A DNA stretch of 6,796 nt, taken from the NCBI GenBank assembly GCA_003565055.1, contig PXDM01000203.1, positions 1 through 6,796 on the forward strand. Reading direction: 5' to 3'. Position numbers and translations under genes: made by a program. Every line of letters starts with the position of its first letter. The first letter of the stretch is position 1. The stretch is from Paracoccaceae bacterium. Lineage in GTDB: Bacteria > Pseudomonadota > Alphaproteobacteria > Rhodobacterales > Rhodobacteraceae. This document shows positions 1 through 6,796 of the stretch, one piece after another. Under the pieces are notes generated by a model that worked only from the letters and a program-made list of their open reading frames with translations, searched no databases and had not been told where the DNA came from.

Positions 1-2
1 AG

Positions 3-3000
3 CATGATCTGGCGCCGGGGGCTTCCGTGCGCGAGCAGTTCAACATCATCTCGCCGGTGCTTGAACATGCCCGGGAACACAACGATGCCGAGGCGTATCT
101 CTATGTCGCAACGCAATTGCATGAGCGGTTGAACGCGCGAGCGGACGCTTTCACCATATTCGAGCAGGCGTTTCGCGCCCATCCCATGCCCGAAGCCGTC
201 ACTGGCGCCGTCACCGCCTATCGCAATCACGGCTTCTCGGAGGTTCTGGATTTTGCGACCCGGGCGGATCGGCGCTTCCCGAATTCCTACGCGATACAGG
301 AAGCCCTCGGCTCGCTCCATTCGATGAACCGTCTCGAGCCGGACCGGGCTCGCCGCCATTTCCGCGCAGCGCTCGATCTCGCGCCCACTGATAATGCTCG
401 AGAATCGGCACTGGCAGGGCTCGGCAACATGCTGGAACGTCTGGGGCAGTTCGACGAGGCGCTGGCTCTGTATCGAGGCTCGATACCGGATTTTTCCTCG
501 GAGGGAGAAAGGAAGGTCCTTGGACGTATCGTCCTGAATCGACTGGCCGCGCAGCAGTTCGAGGACGCCAGCGCCGCGTTGGAACGTCGGCGCGAACTCG
601 GTTCGATCAATCAGAGCTGGTATGACGTGCAGCGCACCCGCATCGACAACGCGCTGGCGCTCGAGACCGAGCGGCGCCGCTTCATGGACGAAAATCCTTT
701 CTTGCAGCAATGGGAACGCCGGTTCGGCGAAAGCCTGACGCTGTCGATCGAGTTCGCCATAAACTCTGATGTCATCCCCACCAGCGCCTATGGCGCCTTG
801 AGCGATGCCGCTGCTGCGCTGCAGTCACCCGGCGGTGAGCGCTATGTATTTATGGTCGAAGGGCATACTGACATCACCGGTAATGACGCGATCAACATGC
901 CACTATCAGAGCGCCGGGCCGCTTCGGTCATGCGCCATCTCAGAGACCGGCACGGGCTGGACGCCAGCCGTCTTCGCTCGGCGGGCCACGGCCCGCGCCA
1001 CCCCATCGCCACCAACGAGACCGAGGCGGGGCGAAATGCCAATCGGCGTGTCGAAATCCGCCCATATGGCAATATCAGCGATCCAGAAGTGGCGGTCACG
1101 ACGAGTCTTCAAGCGCAGCGCATGGCGCTTTCGCCTGATGGCCAGTTCGCTGCGGTGGGGGCTTACCCGGTGCAGATCTGGGACGTGCGCCGGGGCGTCA
1201 AGATCCAGGATCTGTTCCGGGGCGCTGACAGGACGTTCTCGCCCAACGGCCGGTATGTTGCCGCGATCTCGAACTATACCGAGGTCAGCGGCTCGGTCAC
1301 AAACATGCTTTACATCTATGACGCCAAGACCGGGCATGCCGTGGCGCAACAATTCATCCCGAACGACATACGTCGCCTTGCATGGAGCCCGTTCAGCGAC
1401 GAGGTGGCCTTCACGACCCTTGATGGCTTTCTCGGCGTATATAACATTGCTGATCGGCGGTTGCGCACCGTCGGTCGCACGAGCGATATCCAATCGGGAA
1501 GCGTGGTCGCTTGGCTGCCCGATGGCGACCGGATCGCGACCGGGTCTTCAACGGGGCGCGAAATCAGGCTCTGGGATGCGCGAGACTTGGCACCCGCCGG
1601 GGTCCTAGACGGGGTCAACTGGCCGCACGCCATGGGCGCGACACGCGACGGGCAGTATTTCTATGCGTTTGACAATGACGGTATGCTCAGCGTCTGGAAC
1701 CTGCAGGACGGGTCCGGCCCGCGACAGACCCGCAGCCCGATGACCCCCGTGTCAGTGATCGCACATCCCGAACGCCCATGGGTGGTGCTGAACGACGGCT
1801 TCAGCCGTGATGGCGGCGGCATTGCGGTCGTTGACCTTGAGACCCTTAGGGTCACCGCCCGCCGCGATGCACCCCGACGCGCTGATATCGGCCTTTCCCC
1901 CGACGGTGAAATGGTCTTCGGTGCCTGGGGCGACGATATCCACATAATGGACATAGGAACCCTGCGGACGGTGGACCGCGTGACCAGTCAGGGACCGGCG
2001 GGGCGCTCGCTGGCCATTGACCGTGGCAACGAGTTGCTCATCTCCGGCGACGATGTCGGCAATCATGTCTGGCGTCTGACGACGGGGCGCAAGGTGCATA
2101 CCATGGTCACCGCCACCGATCTGGGCTTTCATCAGCTTGATCCGGGCGGCTCGCGTTTTGTGACAGTCGACGAGGCCGGGCATCTGGTGCGCTTTGATAG
2201 CTCGGATTTCAGCGAGACCAGGCTGTCGAAGCTGGATATTCAGGTGACCGATATCGAGGTGTCGCGCGATTATGTCGTGCTGCTCGGGCGTGCCCCGGGG
2301 CTGGAGGCGACTGAGCAGCGGGCGGCGCGGGTGCTTGTCTATGACAAGGCGGCACTTCAAACTGACACCAGCGATGTGACCCCCGCCGCGACTTTTGGCG
2401 TGCCCTTGTTGACCGCAGATCTGCAAAACCCCGAATTCAGGGGGGCCTCGGTCAATGTGTCGGCCATCGACGACGGTACCGGGTTAATCGCATTCGGCAG
2501 TTCCTGGAATGACGGTTTCGGGCGCAGCACTGTGTATTCCCGGTTGGCGCTGATCTATGATCTCGCCAGCGGGGAGCAGGTGCAGCGGATTACTCATGAC
2601 GATGAGGTGCGCGGGCTTCAGTTTATTGGCGACGAAGACAACGCGCTACGCATCGACGGTCGCACTGCCGCACGGGTCTATGACGCAACGACCGGAAATC
2701 GGCTGCGCTGGACGCCGCGCCCGACGACATGGATGGTGACCGATTCGGATGGCCCTGAGATCGAGTGGTCATGGGATTTCGTTCGTGTGGAGGATAGACG
2801 CGCTTTCTTTCCTGGCACACTGCGTGGCGTCGTCGCTGACCCAGACAAGAATCTGATCGTCGGCCTCACCATCGAAAACGAACTGGTCTTTCTGGATATC
2901 GAGACCCTGACCCGACATCTGACCATTGCCGCCAAGGCCGACAACGAATGGATCGCCTATACACCGCATGGAGAATTCTCTGCGTCGCGGCGCGGCACAG

Positions 3001-4301
3001 AGGGCGTGTTCTGGTCGCTTGGCGACAACTACCTGCCCTTCGAGGCGCTCCGAGAGCGTTTCGAGAGCCCGCAACTGGTGCAGCGCCACCTTGCCCGACT
3101 GCTCGAACGGGCAAGCCCCGGCGATTTGCCGCCCGTCGAAATTGAACCTGATCTGTTCGAGATGCCCTATTCTGTTTCACTCGCGTCTGCCGAGACGCTG
3201 GAAACCGGCGATGAGACCTATACGCTCAGTCTGCGGATCGAGATCCTCGAAGAAGGGGTTGAGGCGCCACAGATCGCCTATTCGCACAACGGACGCACAA
3301 TTCCGCGCACACGCGGCTTCGAGGAAGATGTCTCGTTCTTTGACGGTGAGGAGGAAACCGAGCGGGCCAATGAGGTTGTCGTCATTGAGCGTCGGTTCGA
3401 ATTGGACGAGGGGTTCAACCTGATCGAGGCGAGCATCGTTCATCGCGGCGCCCGGCTGGAAACGCAGCGGGCCGAGATCACACGGACCGTCGAACGCCCC
3501 GCCCCGGATGATGACGCGCCAATCCCGCCCGAGATCCGCCCGCCGACGCAGTTGTGGTATTTCGGCGTTGGCATTTCGGAATACGAGATCGAGAACCAGA
3601 ACCTTAATTATGCCCATCGCGATGCGCTGGCGCTTGAAGAGACGTTCAAGGCGCAGGAGGGCGAATTGTATTCCCGCGTCAATACGCGCGTCCTTGTCAA
3701 CGAGGAGGCTACGGAAAGAAACGTCCGGATCGAACTGAATGACTTTCTGCGTCAGGCGTCCTCCGAAGACGTAATCGTTATCTTCGTCGCAGGTCATGGC
3801 GTTCGCGATAGCGATCAGCATCTCTACCTTGTCACGCATGACGCAGATATGGACCGCCCCTTCACGGGCATGAGCATGAGCCGGTTCCATGATTTGCTTA
3901 CGGCAAGGCCGATCAACCAGAAGGCGGTGTTCATGATGGATATCTGTCATGCGGGATCCTTCGGACCGCAGCGCCGCGGCCGGGTCACGATCGAGGATGC
4001 CGTGGATCAGCTTGCCGATGGCACGGGCACGATTGTGCTTGCTTCCTCGACAGGCGCGCAATCTTCGTTCGAGGACGAATCCTTCGGCGGTGGGCATGGC
4101 GCCTTCACGGCCGCCCTGCTCGAGGGGCTGACAGGAGAGGCAGACGTCGCCGCGGGCAATGCCGATGGCTTCGTCAGCATTCAGGAGTTGATGAGTTTCT
4201 CGGCCCGCCGCGTACCCGAGATCACGGAATTCCGCCAGCACCCCACGATCCCGATGATGGAGAACCTGCGTGATTTCCCGCTCACAGCAGCCAGGTTCTG
4301 A
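3..4301 (+). CDS. TPR–OmpA–WD40–Ig-like–caspase (peptidase C14) multidomain protein, 5' partial
   Basis: This is a probable envelope-anchored caspase/metacaspase-like cysteine protease. The frame is open to the left edge and the GTG at 27 has no convincing ribosome site, so the true start and any signal peptide lie outside the window. Residues are numbered from that GTG. Residues 1-215 are TPR-like helices (for example GQFDEALALYR near 140). Residues 234-346 form an OmpA-type domain with the peptidoglycan-contact pair D282 (GHTD) and R297 (LSERRA), ending in NRRVEIRP. Residues 360-965 carry about 13 WD-type strand motifs (VQIWD 382, IRLWD 513, LSVWN 554, ALIYD near 843). A linker at 973-1033 (WIAYTPHGEF) is typical of bacterial WD40-caspase proteins. 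An Ig-like beta domain (1035-1155) and a Pro/Asp-rich linker follow. The C14 domain (1175-1424) has catalytic H1257 (AGHG) and C1307 (DICHAG). The substrate is unknown. The domain calls are firm; periplasmic location is inferred from the OmpA domain. Confidence 0.93.
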   Translation, partial: HDLAPGASVREQFNIISPVLEHAREHNDAEAYLYVATQLHERLNARADAFTIFEQAFRAHPMPEAVTGAVTAYRNHGFSEVLDFATRADRRFPNSYAIQEALGSLHSMNRLEPDRARRHFRAALDLAPTDNARESALAGLGNMLERLGQFDEALALYRGSIPDFSSEGERKVLGRIVLNRLAAQQFEDASAALERRRELGSINQSWYDVQRTRIDNALALETERRRFMDENPFLQQWERRFGESLTLSIEFAINSDVIPTSAYGALSDAAAALQSPGGERYVFMVEGHTDITGNDAINMPLSERRAASVMRHLRDRHGLDASRLRSAGHGPRHPIATNETEAGRNANRRVEIRPYGNISDPEVAVTTSLQAQRMALSPDGQFAAVGAYPVQIWDVRRGVKIQDLFRGADRTFSPNGRYVAAISNYTEVSGSVTNMLYIYDAKTGHAVAQQFIPNDIRRLAWSPFSDEVAFTTLDGFLGVYNIADRRLRTVGRTSDIQSGSVVAWLPDGDRIATGSSTGREIRLWDARDLAPAGVLDGVNWPHAMGATRDGQYFYAFDNDGMLSVWNLQDGSGPRQTRSPMTPVSVIAHPERPWVVLNDGFSRDGGGIAVVDLETLRVTARRDAPRRADIGLSPDGEMVFGAWGDDIHIMDIGTLRTVDRVTSQGPAGRSLAIDRGNELLISGDDVGNHVWRLTTGRKVHTMVTATDLGFHQLDPGGSRFVTVDEAGHLVRFDSSDFSETRLSKLDIQVTDIEVSRDYVVLLGRAPGLEATEQRAARVLVYDKAALQTDTSDVTPAATFGVPLLTADLQNPEFRGASVNVSAIDDGTGLIAFGSSWNDGFGRSTVYSRLALIYDLASGEQVQRITHDDEVRGLQFIGDEDNALRIDGRTAARVYDATTGNRLRWTPRPTTWMVTDSDGPEIEWSWDFVRVEDRRAFFPGTLRGVVADPDKNLIVGLTIENELVFLDIETLTRHLTIAAKADNEWIAYTPHGEFSASRRGTEGVFWSLGDNYLPFEALRERFESPQLVQRHLARLLERASPGDLPPVEIEPDLFEMPYSVSLASAETLETGDETYTLSLRIEILEEGVEAPQIAYSHNGRTIPRTRGFEEDVSFFDGEEETERANEVVVIERRFELDEGFNLIEASIVHRGARLETQRAEITRTVERPAPDDDAPIPPEIRPPTQLWYFGVGISEYEIENQNLNYAHRDALALEETFKAQEGELYSRVNTRVLVNEEATERNVRIELNDFLRQASSEDVIVIFVAGHGVRDSDQHLYLVTHDADMDRPFTGMSMSRFHDLLTARPINQKAVFMMDICHAGSFGPQRRGRVTIEDAVDQLADGTGTIVLASSTGAQSSFEDESFGGGHGAFTAALLEGLTGEADVAAGNADGFVSIQELMSFSARRVPEITEFRQHPTIPMMENLRDFPLTAARF

Positions 4302-4313
4302 AGGGACTGCAAG

Positions 4314-4320
4314 AAGGGGA
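4314..4320 (+). promoter_or_regulatory. ribosome binding site for the small exported protein gene
   Basis: A purine-rich AAGGGGA lies five bases before the ATG at 4326. It fits entirely in the 24-base gap after the caspase gene's stop codon, which has no room for a promoter of its own and supports co-transcription. Confidence 0.6.
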
Positions 4321-4325
4321 AAGCC

Positions 4326-4982
4326 ATGTCCATTAACCAAACGCGCCGCAAGCTTCGCCAGAGCATTGCCATTGCGCTGGCCGTGCTGAACACCACGGCA
4401 CTACCCGCGCCTTCAATTGCGCAAGCGGTATTTGACGGGCCGGAATGCGAAACCTGTCTGGCACCCCTGCCGCATCTGGGCGGGCCGGACAGCTACATCT
4501 CGCAGCGCTATGCCGACCAGATCTGCCGAAGCTATCGGAACAATAATGGGGTTCTGCAAGCTACGGAGCGAATTGGCGAGATGCGCTTCGGCAGTCTGCG
4601 TGCCTATTACGAAAATCTGTATCGCGTGACCTGCACCGACTACAATTTCAGGCAGGCCTCGCCCATCTTTACAGGCATCGCCACGGCGCCAGACCATGAC
4701 TACCTGCGCCGGGATGTGTTCAATACGCTGGCCAGCATCAGCGAGGAACCGCGCCTGCTGTTGCTGAACCGCCCGCAGCTGACGACGCGCAGAACCAGAC
4801 GCACATTGCTGGATCAGGTCCTCATTCAGAAAAGGAATGCCGTGAATGCCGGCAATCAGCATAATGTCACCCTTCTCAGCGATTATGAGCGCCGGATCCG
4901 CGCGCTTGGCGGGCTGCGCTTCTCCGAGATGACGGCAGCGCAACTGCGCCCCTATGGCTTGCCGCCGCTGGAGAGCCGCTGA
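4326..4982 (+). CDS. small exported protein of unknown function with four cysteines
   Basis: This 218-residue protein is not recognised as a member of a named family. Its N-terminus is an export signal: a basic n-region with TRRKLRQ, a moderately hydrophobic stretch from about 14 to 32, and a likely signal peptidase I site after AQA (residue 34). The RR pair followed by a weakly hydrophobic core is Tat-like, but Sec export is equally possible. The mature part has four cysteines (41, 44, 67, 103), enough for two disulfides, with a CxxC-like spacing (CETC) at 41-44. The C-terminal half looks helical and holds a strongly basic patch, RRTRR at 155-159. No transmembrane segment follows the signal. 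The ATG is supported by a good ribosome site. The gene starts 24 bases after the caspase gene and ends 42 bases before the next start, so it probably belongs to the same operon. It could be a substrate, inhibitor or accessory factor of the caspase protein; the sequence does not decide. Confidence 0.85.
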   Translation: MSINQTRRKLRQSIAIALAVLNTTALPAPSIAQAVFDGPECETCLAPLPHLGGPDSYISQRYADQICRSYRNNNGVLQATERIGEMRFGSLRAYYENLYRVTCTDYNFRQASPIFTGIATAPDHDYLRRDVFNTLASISEEPRLLLLNRPQLTTRRTRRTLLDQVLIQKRNAVNAGNQHNVTLLSDYERRIRALGGLRFSEMTAAQLRPYGLPPLESR

Positions 4983-5013
4983 GAGGTGGGTCGTGGCCAT
5001 TGGTGTGCAGAAA

Positions 5014-5020
5014 GGGAGGA
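5014..5020 (+). promoter_or_regulatory. ribosome binding site fixing the start at 5025
   Basis: GGGAGGA is a strong Shine-Dalgarno match ending four bases before the ATG at 5025. The frame could open earlier, at a GTG at 4986, but that would add 13 non-hydrophobic residues ahead of a textbook signal peptide. The ATG at 5025 is therefore the better start. Confidence 0.8.
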
Positions 5021-5024
5021 CAGC

Positions 5025-6581
5025 ATGAAACGGTTTCTTGCAGTGGTTCTGGCGGCAGTTTTCTGGGGTGGTCTGGCCTCGGCAGAGGCCGTGGTCGAGA
5101 TACTGCCCGAGAACCCGGTCATCGCCGGCTGTCTGTCCGACAACGCCACGCATTGGGGCGGTGTCGAGTACTGGATGCGCAGCGACTGCGACCCGACCCG
5201 TGCCGCGCAGCCCGGCACCGGCACCCCGACCGCTTTGCGTGAGAGTGCCGCGCAGCATGGCTGGTGGTTCTGGAGCGACCGCCCGCAGCTTGGCCTCGAC
5301 GGCGCGCTGACCCTGCTGGAGACGCATCAGGGCGCGGCCTGGCACAGCCTGCACGAGGGGCGCGTGGTGCGACTGTCCGGCGCGATCGCAACCGGCGATG
5401 CCGCGCGGCTTGAGGCCGTGTTCCGTGACAATGACCTGCTGCATTGCTTTGCCGAGGGCTATTGCCCGTTCAACAACGTCCTGTCGCTCGACAGCCCCGG
5501 CGGCGACCCGTCCGAGGCGCTGGAAATTGCGCGCTTCGTGCAGGGCCACCAACTCTCCGTCCTGCTGGAGCCCGGCGCCGTATGCGACGGGGCCTGCGCC
5601 ATCATCTTCCTGGCGGGACACACCGATTACGAAGGCTATTTTCATCCTCGCCGCTTTGCAGATGCCTCGGCACGGTTGGGTCTGGTCAGCCCGATGCAGC
5701 TGCTGGACGAAACCGCGCCCCCGCAGGTCGAGGCCGGGATGATGGCGAAGCTTGATCAGGCGCGGCTGTCCTTGCCTGTTCTGCAGGGGATGCATCGGGC
5801 CTCGGTCGCTGCGCCCTATCGGCTGTCCGTGCCCGAGTTGGAAAGCCTTGGCACGGTGTTCCACCCCGCGCGGGCGGCGGATGCCCTGTCACGGGCCGGG
5901 GTGCTGTCGCTGTGCACAGGGCGCCATGTGGCCGCCGAGGGGCAAAGCCATGCGGATCTGCTGGCCAATCTCGAGTTGCAGGCAGACAGCTTCATCACCT
6001 GGGTGCGCCACAGCGATTTCGCCTGCTTTGGTGCGCGGCAACCCGATGGCGCATGGCTGTATGACAGCTGTGACAGCCGCAGCCCCCAAGATTGCGCGCT
6101 GGTGGCTTGCACCGATATCGGTGCAGATCCAGACGCCGCCTGCGCCTCGGCGCTGGAAGCGGCGGACTCATGGTTCATGGAAACTGTCCAGAATGGCAAT
6201 CTTGGCATGGCGCTCGATGAAACGACTATTGCCCTGCGCCATGCCCTGACGCGCGCGGCTGTGCCGGGTCATAGCGGCGGGCAGGCAAAGCGGGTGGAAA
6301 GCTGGACGGAAACCGCATCGGTGCCAGCGGCCTATTGCGGAATGCTCGATTTTCGCGATCCTGAAATCGCCCGGCTGATACAGAGGGGTTTACACCAAGC
6401 CGGGTTCGATCCGGGCCCGGTGGACGGCAGTGTCGGGGCAAGGACGCTTGCGCAGACGCGACTGGCCGGGCTTGCCCTGCTGGAGCGGCATATCACTTTC
6501 CCCGATGCGGCGCTGATCCAGGCGCTGGGCGTCGATGCCGAGACCGTCGAGGAGCTGTTGCTCTGCGCAGACCAGTTCTGA
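5025..6581 (+). CDS. exported ClpP-like (COG3904-type) domain protein with C-terminal peptidoglycan-binding domain, probably protease-dead
   Basis: This 518-residue protein starts with a clear Sec signal peptide (MKRFLAVVLAAVFWGG, cleavage after ASA at residue 20). Residues 113-225 resemble the ClpP/crotonase-type fold of periplasmic COG3904 proteins: strand VVRLSGAI (114-121), the turn LDSPGG (155-160), then CDGACAIIFLAG (187-198) and ARLGLVSP near 216-223. Relatives usually have CxSAC with the nucleophilic Ser, and LGxH with the catalytic His. Here those positions are G189 and V221, so peptidase activity looks lost. The middle (about 290-440) is unrecognised and rich in cysteine; the protein has 14 cysteines in all, consistent with disulfides in the periplasm. 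Residues 447-480 form a PG_binding_1-like domain (LIQRGLHQAGF, GPVDGSVGARTL). It is the third gene of the probable operon. A wall-bound scaffold or binding role is inferred. The family fold is fairly sure, the function is not. Confidence 0.85.
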   Translation: MKRFLAVVLAAVFWGGLASAEAVVEILPENPVIAGCLSDNATHWGGVEYWMRSDCDPTRAAQPGTGTPTALRESAAQHGWWFWSDRPQLGLDGALTLLETHQGAAWHSLHEGRVVRLSGAIATGDAARLEAVFRDNDLLHCFAEGYCPFNNVLSLDSPGGDPSEALEIARFVQGHQLSVLLEPGAVCDGACAIIFLAGHTDYEGYFHPRRFADASARLGLVSPMQLLDETAPPQVEAGMMAKLDQARLSLPVLQGMHRASVAAPYRLSVPELESLGTVFHPARAADALSRAGVLSLCTGRHVAAEGQSHADLLANLELQADSFITWVRHSDFACFGARQPDGAWLYDSCDSRSPQDCALVACTDIGADPDAACASALEAADSWFMETVQNGNLGMALDETTIALRHALTRAAVPGHSGGQAKRVESWTETASVPAAYCGMLDFRDPEIARLIQRGLHQAGFDPGPVDGSVGARTLAQTRLAGLALLERHITFPDAALIQALGVDAETVEELLLCADQF

Positions 6582-6615
6582 CGCAACGCGCCTTGTTTGC
6601 AGAATTGAGCGCGCT

Positions 6616-6796
6616 CTAAGACCGGCAATAGCGAAAGGCCGACGTGATCATCGTGGCATCGATTTCGCTGAGATCGAAATGCCCGACGATATCGCCACCC
6701 GAAACCTGTCCGCGAATGATAGTGACCTTGAAGTGATCGGCGGCCGTCACCTGCTCGGCCAGATCGCGGGAAAGCTTCAGCACCACTGTTGTTTCA
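6616..6796 (-). CDS. C-terminal end of an unrecognised protein, converging on the operon
   Basis: Reading the minus strand from the right edge, the frame is open for 59 codons and stops with TAG at 6618-6616. The product ends in GDIVGHFDLSEIDATM and then ITSAFRYCRS. The stretch alternates short hydrophobic strands (TTVVLKLS, FKVTIIRG) with polar turns and ends with a cysteine close to the C-terminus, a pattern common in small beta-rich exported proteins. I do not recognise the family, and the N-terminus is outside the window. It is preferred over other frames here because its codons show the strong GC third-position preference of the neighbouring genes and it ends cleanly 34 bases past the convergent gene's stop. 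It belongs to a separate transcription unit. Confidence 0.6.
   Translation of the reverse strand, partial: ETTVVLKLSRDLAEQVTAADHFKVTIIRGQVSGGDIVGHFDLSEIDATMITSAFRYCRS

Noticed and set aside
27..29. GTG as the true start of the caspase gene
   Set aside because: No Shine-Dalgarno sequence precedes it, the frame continues open to the left edge, and no signal peptide follows even though the OmpA domain implies export.
3177..4340. Long open frame on the minus strand (387 codons) opposite the caspase gene
   Set aside because: It lies fully antisense to the Ig-like and caspase domains, whose motifs are unmistakable, and its product shows no domain pattern. Long antisense frames are common in GC-rich DNA.
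4441..4460. CETC in the small exported protein as a thioredoxin-like or metal-binding CxxC motif
   Set aside because: No thioredoxin fold or second metal-ligand pair is visible around it. Disulfide pairing with C67 and C103 is the simpler reading.
4986..5024. Upstream GTG start for the ClpP-like protein
   Set aside because: It would bury the signal peptide behind a polar extension, and a strong ribosome site points to the ATG at 5025.
4413..5864. Long open frame on the minus strand (483 codons) spanning the second and third genes
   Set aside because: It is antisense to two genes with signal peptides, ribosome sites and recognisable domains. Its composition (rich in Gln, His, Arg and Ala without structure) is typical of a shadow frame.
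6607..6616. Ten-base palindrome GAGCGCGCTC between the convergent genes, as a terminator
   Set aside because: It leaves only a three-base stem once a loop is allowed and has no T run on either side. It overlaps the last base of the minus-strand stop codon and may be chance in GC-rich DNA.
6662..6679. Inverted repeat ATTTCG / CGAAAT with a six-base loop
   Set aside because: It is a short stem inside the minus-strand coding region with no T run, so it is not convincing as a terminator or operator.

Overview
The window is GC-rich, gene-dense DNA with a codon style and protein families (exported proteins with a ClpP-like fold and a C-terminal peptidoglycan-binding domain, OmpA-type anchors) that suggest a Gram-negative alphaproteobacterium, most likely from the Rhodobacterales (Paracoccus/Rhodobacter-like). 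The taxonomy is inferred from style only, since no rRNA or other marker gene is present.

Layout: three genes read rightwards with very short gaps (24 and 42 bases), so they are probably one operon that begins left of the window. The first (1 to 4301, 5' end missing) is a very large multidomain protein. It has TPR-like helices, an OmpA-type peptidoglycan-binding domain, a long WD40 region (probably two beta-propellers), a conserved linker, an Ig-like domain and a C-terminal caspase/metacaspase-type (peptidase C14) domain with an intact His/Cys dyad. The second (4326 to 4982) is a small exported protein of unknown function with four cysteines. The third (5025 to 6581) is an exported protein with a ClpP/COG3904-like domain and a C-terminal PG_binding_1-like domain. 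Its ClpP-like catalytic Ser and His positions appear to be substituted. At the right edge, the last 59 codons of a gene of unknown function (6616 to 6796) run on the opposite strand and converge on the operon.

How the genes may work together (inference): all three operon products look built for the cell envelope, and two carry unrelated peptidoglycan-binding modules. The best reading is a wall-tethered periplasmic caspase-like protease whose WD40/TPR parts sense or scaffold, with two co-expressed exported partners that could be substrates, regulators or structural components. Most characterised bacterial caspase-like proteins are cytoplasmic, so an envelope-anchored caspase operon is the most interesting content here. 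No tRNA, rRNA, CRISPR, insertion sequence or clear terminator was seen, and no stretch over 300 bases lacks a gene.
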